Source: an uncultured Saprospiraceae bacterium (GTDB lineage Bacteria > Bacteroidota > Bacteroidia > Chitinophagales > Saprospiraceae). From it: a stretch of DNA of 64,000 nt. Position numbers and translations under genes: made by a program. Of this stretch, positions 52,926 to 61,028 are shown piece by piece. Each line of letters begins with the position of its first letter. The first letter of the stretch is position 1. The stretch covers positions 1 to 64,000 of the forward strand of contig CALKXE010000053.1 of NCBI GenBank assembly GCA_938003955.1, read 5' to 3'. The notes beneath the pieces were generated by a model. That model saw only the letters and a list, made by a program, of their open reading frames with translations, ran no database searches and was not told where the DNA came from.

Positions 52926-55769
52926 ATGATTAGACGTAACACATTTATACTAGTAATGTTGTTTTCTGTATTTAGTATTTGTTTAACTAATGCTCAGTCA
53001 ATAACAGGAAAGATCTTATCATCTTCTAACAAGGCTCAAGTAGGAGCACTCGTTAATATAGGTGGAGCAGAAGCTGTAACTAATGCATCAGGTACTTTTA
53101 GAATAATGGACTTAGCATTGGGATCCTATACCATGAAAGTCGAATATGATGGTAAAGAATTCACTCGAGGAAGAATTACAATAAGACAAGAGGATACGGA
53201 TCTTGGTGATCTTAAATTGGTCGGTAAGAAGATCTACCTTAATGATGAAACGATATCAGAAACATTAGATGAACCAAATTCTACGACTCCAATAGAAAAG
53301 AACGAAGAAGATATCATTGGGATATCAGCTATGGAAATAGATATAGCTGTAATCACAATAAATGCTGATGATATAGGTGATGATGATGGACAAGGTCAAC
53401 AATACTCTAGTTTGTTAACAGCCGGTAGAGATCCATTTAATGCTGCGGCAGCTTATAACTTTAGTAGTGGAAGATTCTACGCTAGAGGATATAACAATGA
53501 AGATAGACATGTATACCTTAACGGATTTGCAGTGAATGATCTTGATGACGGTAGAGTTTCATGGGCAGTATGGGGAGGATTAAATGATGTATTGAGAAAT
53601 CAAGATCAGAGTAATACGCTTCAAGCTACTTCTTTTGCACTTGGTGGTGTAGGTGGGGCTAATTTTATAGATACTAGAGCATCACTTCAGAGACCTGGTA
53701 CACGTATAGTATATAATAGGTCTAACCGTTCTTATTCAAATAGATTTATGGTTACACATAATTCAGGAGAACAAGAAAACGGATGGTCTTACTCTTTATC
53801 TGCAAGTAGAAGATGGGGTGATTCTGGATACATTGATGGGACATTTTATGATGCATATGCATTGTTTTTATCTGTAGAGAAAAAAATAAATGACAAGCAT
53901 TCTATTGGGCTTACTGTATTGAATTCTCCATCAAGTAGAGGTAGATTCTCGGGCAGTGTTCAGGAGGCATATGATCTTGCTGGTTCTAATTACTACAATG
54001 CAAATTGGGGTTACCAAAACGGAGAAGTAAGAAATTCTAGAGTAAATAACTCAAATCAACCAATAGGTATTCTAAGACACGATTGGAAGATTAATGATAA
54101 GTTGAGCTTAAGAACAACTGCCGCTGGAGAGATAGGAACATTTGGTAGTACTAGGTTAGATTGGTACAATGCTAGTGATCCAAGGCCTGATTATTATAGA
54201 AAGTTACCAAGTTTTTACAGACGAGTTGGATTGAATGGTCTAGCGGATGATGTTGCAGCTAAGTTTAGTGGCAGTGAAGATGGAAGACAGTTAGATTGGG
54301 ATAGAATGTATGCTGTGAACCAAGAACGAAACATAACTATAGAAAATGCAAATGGATCTGGTGAAGCACTTACTGGAGCATTGGCAGCATATATAGTAGA
54401 GGAACAACATTTCGATAATGAGAAATATAACTTCAATACCAACTTGCAAGCTGAAATTTCTGAAAACTTCACTATAAATGGTGGATTAGAGTACTTATAT
54501 GAAAATGTACATAACTACAAGTTACTCGATGATTTATTAGGTGCAGACTACTATGTTGATTTGAATGTATTTGCATTAAGAGATTTTCCTGGTAACACTG
54601 ATGTTGCACAAAATGATTTACAAAGACCTAACAGAACCTTGGAGGTCGGAGATAGATTTGGTTGGGATTATGATATTGTAACACAAAGAGCTGGAGGTTG
54701 GATGCAAGGAGAATATTCTTTGAATCAATTAGATATTTTTGTTTCAGGTGAATTAACAAATACTTCTTTCTATAGAAACAGTTTTGTTCAGAGTGGTTTA
54801 TTTCCTGATAGCTCATTAGGGAAATCAGAAACACAATCATTCAATAATTATGGATTGAAAGCGGGTCTTACTTATAAATTAGATGGTAGGAATTATTTTT
54901 ATGGAGTTGGTACAATGAAAACTAGAGCTCCATTTAGTCGATTCGCATTCTTATCACCTAGAACTAGAAATGAATTTGTAAAAGATCCTACAAGTGAAAA
55001 AATTCAAGGATTCGAAGCTGGTTACATATTTAGATATGCCGGACTGAAAGGTAGACTAAGTGGATACTATACTACATTCCAAGATCAAATAGAAAATAAT
55101 AGTTTTTATAATGATCAACAAAGAACCTTTGTAAACTTTATATTAGCTGGTGTTGATAAAAGACATCAAGGAATAGAGTTAGGTTTGGAAGCTAAAATAA
55201 ATAGTACGTTGACTGCAAAGTTTGCAGCTGCTGTAGGAGCAAATCAATATACTTCTAGACCTCTTGGAACATATACGCAAGATAATGATGCGAATGTTTT
55301 TGCAGAGGACAGAGTTATATACATAGAGAACTTCTATGTTCCAGGTCCACAACAGGCCTATACACTTGGACTTGAATATAGATCTCCGAAATATTGGTTT
55401 GTAAACTTGAACTTGAATCACTTCAGAGAAATATATCTAGATTTTAATCCGGATAGAAGAACAGATGAAACAGTAGCTGGATTGCTTTTACCAGACAGAA
55501 ATGAAACTTTCCAAAACGTAATTGCTCAAGAAAAGCTTCCATCTCAATTTACGGTTGATTTCTTTGGAGGAAAGTCTTGGAAAATTGATGACTACTTTCT
55601 TAACTTGACATTAGGAATTAATAATATTCTTAATAACAAAGGATTTAGAACTGGGGGATTTGAGCAAGGAAGATTTGATTACGAAGGTTTTGATACTGAA
55701 CGATTCCCACCTAGATATTTCTATGCTTTTGGTACAACATATAGCGCAGGATTAACTTTAAGGTTTTAA
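52926..55769 (+). CDS. TonB-dependent outer membrane receptor
   Basis: From the ATG at 52926 the protein has 947 residues: a signal peptide (to LTNAQ, about 24), a carboxypeptidase-regulatory-like domain (about 25-95: SITGKILSSSNKAQVGALVNIGGAEAVTNASGTFRIMDL...) and a plug region containing GRFYARGYNNEDRHVYLNGF and LGGVGGANFIDTRAS. A beta-barrel then runs to a terminal aromatic residue (FGTTYSAGLTLRF). There is no SusD-like partner; instead a DUF5689 lipoprotein gene follows after 38 bases. The transported ligand is unknown. The coupling to a nuclease suggests nucleic-acid fragments or phosphorus compounds. Confidence 0.9.
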   Translation: MIRRNTFILVMLFSVFSICLTNAQSITGKILSSSNKAQVGALVNIGGAEAVTNASGTFRIMDLALGSYTMKVEYDGKEFTRGRITIRQEDTDLGDLKLVGKKIYLNDETISETLDEPNSTTPIEKNEEDIIGISAMEIDIAVITINADDIGDDDGQGQQYSSLLTAGRDPFNAAAAYNFSSGRFYARGYNNEDRHVYLNGFAVNDLDDGRVSWAVWGGLNDVLRNQDQSNTLQATSFALGGVGGANFIDTRASLQRPGTRIVYNRSNRSYSNRFMVTHNSGEQENGWSYSLSASRRWGDSGYIDGTFYDAYALFLSVEKKINDKHSIGLTVLNSPSSRGRFSGSVQEAYDLAGSNYYNANWGYQNGEVRNSRVNNSNQPIGILRHDWKINDKLSLRTTAAGEIGTFGSTRLDWYNASDPRPDYYRKLPSFYRRVGLNGLADDVAAKFSGSEDGRQLDWDRMYAVNQERNITIENANGSGEALTGALAAYIVEEQHFDNEKYNFNTNLQAEISENFTINGGLEYLYENVHNYKLLDDLLGADYYVDLNVFALRDFPGNTDVAQNDLQRPNRTLEVGDRFGWDYDIVTQRAGGWMQGEYSLNQLDIFVSGELTNTSFYRNSFVQSGLFPDSSLGKSETQSFNNYGLKAGLTYKLDGRNYFYGVGTMKTRAPFSRFAFLSPRTRNEFVKDPTSEKIQGFEAGYIFRYAGLKGRLSGYYTTFQDQIENNSFYNDQQRTFVNFILAGVDKRHQGIELGLEAKINSTLTAKFAAAVGANQYTSRPLGTYTQDNDANVFAEDRVIYIENFYVPGPQQAYTLGLEYRSPKYWFVNLNLNHFREIYLDFNPDRRTDETVAGLLLPDRNETFQNVIAQEKLPSQFTVDFFGGKSWKIDDYFLNLTLGINNILNNKGFRTGGFEQGRFDYEGFDTERFPPRYFYAFGTTYSAGLTLRF

Positions 55770-55807
55770 TTAAACCATTTACATTAACAGACAATAAATA
55801 ACTTGTA

Positions 55808-57769
55808 ATGAATACATTAAATAAATTTTTCTTTTTACTGATTATCGTATCTGGTTTGTTTATCACTTCTTGTGTTGACAATAATTTTGATGAACCTGAG
55901 AATACTTTAACAATTGATGCTGCTGATGTACTAACGATCAGTGAAATTTTAGATTTTCTACCTGCTACGGGTGGAGCGGTATTTGGTGAAGCCAATATTG
56001 GTACAGAAACTAAATACATTAAAGGAACGGTAACAGCAGATGATGCTAGTGGTAATTTCTTTAAGACAATAACATTTCAGGATGAAACAGCTGCATTAAG
56101 TATAGCTGCGGATAGAAATGAACTAAATGCTGAGTTCCCAGCTGGGAATGTAATCTATGTAAAGTTAAATGGATTGACACTCGGAAAAGATGCTGAATTG
56201 CCAAGAATAGGATATAGTATAGAAGATGATAGGCTTCAACGAATTCCTGATTTATTGGTTAATGATTTCATGATCGCAGGTGGTCAGGGGGAAGTAATCG
56301 AACCAACTGTGGTGACGATAAGTGAGTTAAGACAAAACACAAATCTTTATTATAATAAGTTGATTTCAATTGAACAAGCTCAATTTACACTTGCATTTGT
56401 AGGACAAACGTATGCAGACGCTGAGAATATTGATGGTCCTCAGACTGTAAATGCAATGATTGAGGATTGTGATGGTGATGATGTTATATTAAGAAATAGT
56501 GGATTTGCTGATTTCGCTACAGAGGTAATGCCTCAAGGAAGTGGTAAAGTTACAGCAATTGCAAGTGTGTTTTTAGATGATCTACAGTTGTTTATCAGAG
56601 ACTTGAATGATATAGAATTCATGGAGTTGAGATGTGATGGTTCTGGTGGACAAGCGAGTAATGAGATAGAAATAGCTGACATCCAAGATAGATTTTATAA
56701 TTCTGGTGCTGATGCAGCGGAAACTGGATTTATAACTGGAACTGTAATATCAGATAGAAATACGGGACAAGTAAATTCACAAAATGTGTTTTTCCAAAAT
56801 GGAGATCGTGGTATTTTGATAAGATTTTCAAGTGATCATTCTTTTAACTTAGGTGACCAATTGAAGCTGACCGTTTCTGGTCAAGAAGTGTCTGAATTTA
56901 GAGGTTTATTACAAATTAATAATGTGCCACTATTCAATGCAGAGTTAACAGGAAATGGTTCTTTACCTACACCAAAACAAATCACGATTGATGAGATCTT
57001 AGAAGATAATAATAGATATGAATCTACAAGAGTGATAATTGCAGGTGCGATGTTAAGTGGAGGTAGTACTTATGGAGCTGGAGATATTACAGTAGATGAC
57101 GGAACAGAGACGATAAGTTTATTTACTTTCAGTACAACTTCATATGCAAATGAGCCTGTACCTTCTGGAACGGTAAATGTTACAGCTGTTGTAAGTCAAT
57201 TTGATGATAATCCTCAATTATTGATAAATGCTGCATCTGATGTTTCTGGTGGTACTATTGATCCAGGAGGTAGCGGAAGTGATGGCCAAGTAAGCCAAAG
57301 CTTTGAAGGATTTACTGATTTTGATCCTGTAGCTATTGAAGGATGGTTAAGCGTAGCAACGAAGGGTGATAGACAATGGTATACAAGAACGTTTGATGAT
57401 AATGGTTTTATAGAGTGTGAAGCATTTATGGATAGTAATCCAGCAACTGAAGCGTGGTTAGTAACGCCTACGATAGATACAGATGATAAGTCTATTTTCT
57501 CATTTGAGACAGCAATAGCTTTCTGGCAACACCAAGGATTATCGATTTGGATAAGTCAAGATTTTACTAGTCTTGGTGAGGCCAATTGGGTGTCAATAGA
57601 TCAAGCAACCCTGGCAAATAGTGGAAATGAAAATTACGAGTTTGTTGCTTCTGGAGATATTGATTTGACAGATTACCTTTCTGGAAAAGTAAGAGTAGGT
57701 TTCAAATATGAAGGAACAGCTTCACAGAATACAACTAAAGTAAGAATAGATAATGTGGTTTTAAAATAA
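55808..57769 (+). CDS. DUF5689/choice-of-anchor J lipoprotein
   Basis: The 653-residue lipoprotein has Cys22 in LFITSCVDNN. A DUF5689 domain (about 60-280: KGTVTADDASGNFFKTITFQDETAALSIAADRNELNAEFPAGNVIYVKLNGL) has an OB-like pattern. A second OB-type unit covers about 300-475 (ITGTVISDRNTGQVNSQNVFFQNGDRGILIRF and TSYANEPVPSGTVNVTAVVSQF). The last 150 residues (QSFEGFTD...GWLSVATKGDRQWYTRTFDDNG...WLVTPTID) form a choice-of-anchor J beta-sandwich. It should sit on the outer surface beside the receptor; the OB-like domains make nucleic-acid binding conceivable. Confidence 0.8.
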   Translation: MNTLNKFFFLLIIVSGLFITSCVDNNFDEPENTLTIDAADVLTISEILDFLPATGGAVFGEANIGTETKYIKGTVTADDASGNFFKTITFQDETAALSIAADRNELNAEFPAGNVIYVKLNGLTLGKDAELPRIGYSIEDDRLQRIPDLLVNDFMIAGGQGEVIEPTVVTISELRQNTNLYYNKLISIEQAQFTLAFVGQTYADAENIDGPQTVNAMIEDCDGDDVILRNSGFADFATEVMPQGSGKVTAIASVFLDDLQLFIRDLNDIEFMELRCDGSGGQASNEIEIADIQDRFYNSGADAAETGFITGTVISDRNTGQVNSQNVFFQNGDRGILIRFSSDHSFNLGDQLKLTVSGQEVSEFRGLLQINNVPLFNAELTGNGSLPTPKQITIDEILEDNNRYESTRVIIAGAMLSGGSTYGAGDITVDDGTETISLFTFSTTSYANEPVPSGTVNVTAVVSQFDDNPQLLINAASDVSGGTIDPGGSGSDGQVSQSFEGFTDFDPVAIEGWLSVATKGDRQWYTRTFDDNGFIECEAFMDSNPATEAWLVTPTIDTDDKSIFSFETAIAFWQHQGLSIWISQDFTSLGEANWVSIDQATLANSGNENYEFVASGDIDLTDYLSGKVRVGFKYEGTASQNTTKVRIDNVVLK

Positions 57770-57793
57770 GCCGCATCTATAATTAACATACCT

Positions 57794-57830
57794 AAAGTCC
57801 ATGTAAACAAGCGTTTACATGGACTTTATT
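57794..57830 (+). terminator. terminator of the TonB receptor-DUF5689 operon
   Basis: A perfect 15-base stem (AAAGTCCATGTAAAC with its complement, loop AAGC), 24 bases after the stop codon; the T-rich tail is short (TTATTATTTTG). Confidence 0.85.
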
Positions 57831-57840
57831 ATTTTGTTGC

Positions 57841-57848
57841 TATCTTTG
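57841..57848 (+). promoter_or_regulatory. -7 promoter element for the DUF937-OmpA gene
   Basis: TATCTTTG matches TAnnTTTG, 65 bases before the ATG at 57914 and directly after the preceding terminator. Confidence 0.55.
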
Positions 57849-57913
57849 TGTATTGTTTCAGCTGACTATTAGTTTCTGAACAAAAGGAATAACAACTAAC
57901 TAAAACATAAAAA

Positions 57914-59287
57914 ATGAATTTATTAGACAGTGTAAAAGGCGTAATGACGAATGCAGTAGTAGATAAAGCTGCAAGTGCATTAGGAATTGAAAATGGTATG
58001 ATGAAATCTGCCCTGAAATTAGCATTGCCAGCAATTATAGGTGGATTAATCAATAAAGGAAGCTCAGAAAGTGGAGCAGGTGGACTTATTGATCTTTTCA
58101 AAAATGGTGGGTTTGGTGACAGCAATAATGGAGACCTTGTGGGTGTGCTAGGAGATGAAGCTAAGAGAGGTGGAATGTTAGAAACTGGAGCTGATCTTTT
58201 AGGGACTATTTTTGGAAACAATCAATCAGGAATACTTGATATGATATTGAAGGCAACAGGCATAGGCAAATCTGGGGGCTCTTCGATATTGAGTTTCCTA
58301 GCGCCAATCGTGATCAATAAGTTAGCTGGAATTGTATTTGGCGAAAAAATGTCTGCATCGGGATTGTCTAAATACCTTGGTAATCAGAAAAGTGATATTA
58401 TGGGATTAGTACCTGGGATGTCTACATTACTTGGTGGATCTAGTGCAGTTAATGAAACTGTGGGTGCAGTATCAGGATCGAGCAACAATAATGATGATTC
58501 TGGAGGAGGCATTGGTTTTTTAAAGTACTTATTACCATTATTGTTTTTAGGTGCTATCGGGTATTGGTGGATGAATAAGGATAAGGCAGCAACCACAGAT
58601 ATAGATACAACAAAAACAGAAATTACTACAGGACAGAAAGATGTTGAGCCAAAGAAAGTGATAACAACATCAAGAGATAATGAAACGAAAGTCTCAACAG
58701 GAGAAACAGCCGCAATAACTGGATATTCTGTAAACGCTAATGGAGACATCGTTGACGAGAATGGTAAAGTTTTATTTGCAAATGGCACGTATGAGTTGGA
58801 TGCTAAAGGAAACTTAATAAATAAAGTAAATAAAAGGATAGTTCTACCTGCAGCATCTATTTCGAGAGACCTTGGTGATAAAATCAGCTCGATTTTATCT
58901 GGTCTGTCTACAACAGTTACAATGGAGGATATGAAATCCATCTTCGGGGACATGATTATGAAAAAGAGTACCAGAACATCATACGGACTCTCTAACATCG
59001 AGTTTAACAAAGAAGACCATAAGATATCAAACTTCTCAAAAGCAGAGGTAATGGGTCTCGCAGAAGCTTTAAAAGAAAATGTGGATGGTAAAATAGAAGT
59101 GCAAGTTCATACTGCTGATGGAAAAAGTGAAAAGGAAAGCGATAAGTTATCTGATACGAGAGCGAATGTTATTAGAGATATGCTAGTAACATTAGGCGTG
59201 AATAAAAATCAAATATCTGCACAAGGAATGGGCGACTCAAATAAAGAGAAAGCTAAATCAGGTAAGGTAGAGATCGTAATTAAATAA
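57914..59287 (+). CDS. DUF937-OmpA fusion protein
   Basis: The 457-residue protein has an N-terminal DUF937 region (about 10-135: LKLALPAIIGGLINKGSSESGAGGLIDLFKNGGFGD...). One membrane helix lies near 203-217 (GFLKYLLPLLFLGAIGYWWM). A repeat-like segment YSVNANGDIVDENGKVLFANGTYELDAKGNLINK follows (about 270-303), then a C-terminal OmpA peptidoglycan-binding domain (about 350-457) with ADGKSEKESDKLSDTRANVIRDMLVTLGV and ISAQGMGDSN. The helix places the OmpA part in the periplasm. It may tie the cell envelope together; function is otherwise unknown. Confidence 0.85.
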   Translation: MNLLDSVKGVMTNAVVDKAASALGIENGMMKSALKLALPAIIGGLINKGSSESGAGGLIDLFKNGGFGDSNNGDLVGVLGDEAKRGGMLETGADLLGTIFGNNQSGILDMILKATGIGKSGGSSILSFLAPIVINKLAGIVFGEKMSASGLSKYLGNQKSDIMGLVPGMSTLLGGSSAVNETVGAVSGSSNNNDDSGGGIGFLKYLLPLLFLGAIGYWWMNKDKAATTDIDTTKTEITTGQKDVEPKKVITTSRDNETKVSTGETAAITGYSVNANGDIVDENGKVLFANGTYELDAKGNLINKVNKRIVLPAASISRDLGDKISSILSGLSTTVTMEDMKSIFGDMIMKKSTRTSYGLSNIEFNKEDHKISNFSKAEVMGLAEALKENVDGKIEVQVHTADGKSEKESDKLSDTRANVIRDMLVTLGVNKNQISAQGMGDSNKEKAKSGKVEIVIK

Positions 59288-59313
59288 TTTATTATTGATA
59301 AGATGAATTTAAT

Positions 59314-59354
59314 AGAACCAACATTTTACACTATGTACTTTGTTGGTTCTTTTA
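59314..59354 (+). terminator. terminator of the DUF937-OmpA gene
   Basis: A perfect 10-base stem AGAACCAACA/TGTTGGTTCT across a 17-base loop, followed by TTTACAT, 26 bases after the stop codon. Confidence 0.8.
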
Positions 59355-59386
59355 CATATATTATTAACCAACTAAAAACTTAAACT

Positions 59387-59833
59387 ATGGTAGATTTATC
59401 AATGAATTGGCCAGCAATAATTGTGGCTGCATTAATACCTATGATTCTAGGGGCAATATATTATGGTCCACTTTTCGGGAAGACATGGAGAGACTCACTT
59501 GGGAAAACGGAAGATGAGCTTAAACCAAATAATGCAGCTTTAGCGTATGGTGGCGCGCTCATTTGTGCGTTTCTTGTTTCAACGTCTCTAAATTTTATTA
59601 TCCAACTTGTGCATAAGGATATTAATAGTGCAGGTGAGTTATTCGTAAATACAAATAGTACATTTGGACATGGAGCACTTCACGGAGCTATACTTGGTCT
59701 TACATTTGTTGGTCCAGTTATTATCTCCTTGAGTATATTCCATAAAATGAATTGGAAAACAGTGGTGCTTAACGTTGCCTTCTGGTCAGCATGTTTTGCC
59801 ATAATGGGCGGAATATTGGATGTATGGAAATAA
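59387..59833 (+). CDS. DUF1761 membrane protein
   Basis: This is a 148-residue protein with four membrane helices. It has the DUF1761 pattern: MNWPAIIVAALIPMILGAIYYGPLFGKTWRDSLGKTEDEL at the start, FGHGALHGAILGLTFVGPVIISLSIFHKMNWKTVVLNVAFWSACFAIMGGILDVWK at the end. Members are small bacterial membrane proteins of unknown function. It is monocistronic, lying between the terminator at 59314 and the histidine leader region. Confidence 0.85.
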   Translation: MVDLSMNWPAIIVAALIPMILGAIYYGPLFGKTWRDSLGKTEDELKPNNAALAYGGALICAFLVSTSLNFIIQLVHKDINSAGELFVNTNSTFGHGALHGAILGLTFVGPVIISLSIFHKMNWKTVVLNVAFWSACFAIMGGILDVWK

Positions 59834-59983
59834 TGAATATATTTTTCTTTTGGATCATTCAGCATTAAAGATTGTAATTTGAGTTATTTCATAAATTGAT
59901 TCTGAATTTTAACTGAGAACAATATTTTATATTGAATTTTATGATTAGTAATTTTCAGTCATATCTACTCGAACAAAATAGCA

Positions 59984-59991
59984 TACATTTG
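59984..59991 (+). promoter_or_regulatory. -7 promoter element of the his operon
   Basis: TACATTTG fits TAnnTTTG. It lies 21 bases before the hisL ATG and so precedes the attenuator. Confidence 0.6.
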
Positions 59992-60012
59992 CATTGTATT
60001 ACAAAATAAACA

Positions 60013-60075
60013 ATGAACAACATAAACATACATACACATCATCATTACATCTTGACAGAGTCGGGCCTTTGGTGA
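60013..60075 (+). CDS. hisL: his operon leader peptide
   Basis: A 20-codon frame encodes MNNINIHTHHHYILTESGLW, with four His in five residues (7, 9, 10, 11). It is preceded by the his promoter and followed 27 bases later by the terminator hairpin at 60103. Histidine starvation would stall a ribosome on the CAT run and prevent the terminator from forming, the standard attenuation logic known from enteric bacteria. No clear antiterminator pairing was found by eye, so the RNA switch is not proven. Confidence 0.8.
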   Translation: MNNINIHTHHHYILTESGLW

Positions 60076-60102
60076 TATTGTAGTATATGTATACTTTATA
60101 AT

Positions 60103-60140
60103 AATCCTGCTTGATTCATTTCAAGCGGGATTTTTTATTT
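60103..60140 (+). terminator. his attenuator (terminator) hairpin
   Basis: AATCCTGCTTGA pairs with TCAAGCGGGATT (one G-U) around TTCATT, then TTTTATTT. It ends 37 bases before hisG. A small palindrome AGTATATGTATACT at 60082-60095 lies between the leader and this stem and may be a pause structure. Confidence 0.85.
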
Positions 60141-60176
60141 CTGGTGATGAATGAATGAGTAGATAACAAAATAAAT

Positions 60177-61028
60177 ATGATAAAAATAGCAATTCAGAAA
60201 TCGGGTAGATTGTATGACGAATCAATAGATCTACTTCGAAAGTGTGGACTAAAGATCGATAACGGTAAAGGACAGCTTAAGGCAAAGATCAAGCATTATG
60301 ATGCAGAAGTGTTTTTTCTGAGGAATAGTGATATACCTCAGTATCTAGAAGATGGTATTGTAGATCTTGCAATTATAGGTGAAAATGTCATTACGGAAAA
60401 GCAAGCTAATGTTACCAATTTACTTGGACTAGGCTTTTCACAGTGTCGATTATCGATTGCTACTCCAAAAGATATGGCTTATACTGATATCAAATCATTA
60501 GAAGGGAAAAAGATCGCTACGTCGTATCCGAATACGCTTAGGACTTTTCTCGATGAGAATAATGTGAATGCAGATCTTCATATAATATCTGGATCAGTAG
60601 AGATCGCACCAAACATCGGATTGGCGGATGCTATCTGTGATCTTGTTAGTAGCGGATCTACTTTGTTTAAAAATGGATTAGTAGAACAAGAAATAATTCT
60701 AGAATCCGAAGCTGTCATAGCTGCTAACAATAGTGCTATATCAGAGAAGTCGGAGTTGATTGAGGATATCCTCTTTCGGATAAGAGCCGTTCTGAAGGCA
60801 GAGAACAATAGATATATCTTGTTTAATATTCCAGATGACAAGATAGAAACGGTATCTGGAATACTGCCCGTGCTCAAAAGCCCAACAGTACTTCCTCTTA
60901 TAGAAGAAGGTTGGTCTTCGATTCACACTGTAATCAATCAAAAAGATTTCTGGAATGTTATTTCAAAAATAAAAAAAGAAGGTGCCCAAGGAATATTAGT
61001 TCTTCCAATCGAAAATATGATTCTATGA
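60177..61028 (+). CDS. hisG: ATP phosphoribosyltransferase (long form HisG)
   Basis: HisG catalyses the first committed step of histidine synthesis (ATP plus PRPP) and is the site of feedback inhibition. The 283-residue protein is the long form, with an N-terminal catalytic region (IAIQKSGRLYDESIDLLRKCG, then DLAIIGENVI near residue 62). The PRPP region is ADAICDLVSSGSTLFKNGL (about 150-169). The C-terminal ACT-like regulatory domain (about 205-283) binds histidine. Because it carries that domain, no HisZ partner is needed. It is the first structural gene after the attenuator and overlaps hisD by four bases (ATGA). Confidence 0.95.
   Translation: MIKIAIQKSGRLYDESIDLLRKCGLKIDNGKGQLKAKIKHYDAEVFFLRNSDIPQYLEDGIVDLAIIGENVITEKQANVTNLLGLGFSQCRLSIATPKDMAYTDIKSLEGKKIATSYPNTLRTFLDENNVNADLHIISGSVEIAPNIGLADAICDLVSSGSTLFKNGLVEQEIILESEAVIAANNSAISEKSELIEDILFRIRAVLKAENNRYILFNIPDDKIETVSGILPVLKSPTVLPLIEEGWSSIHTVINQKDFWNVISKIKKEGAQGILVLPIENMIL

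Noticed and set aside
58384-59010. 208-codon frame antisense to the DUF937-OmpA gene
   Set aside because: Shadow reading frame; composition biased and overlaps a well-defined gene.
60911-61024. Upstream extension of hisD inside hisG
   Set aside because: The ATGA overlap at 61025 and the family N-terminus fix the start there.
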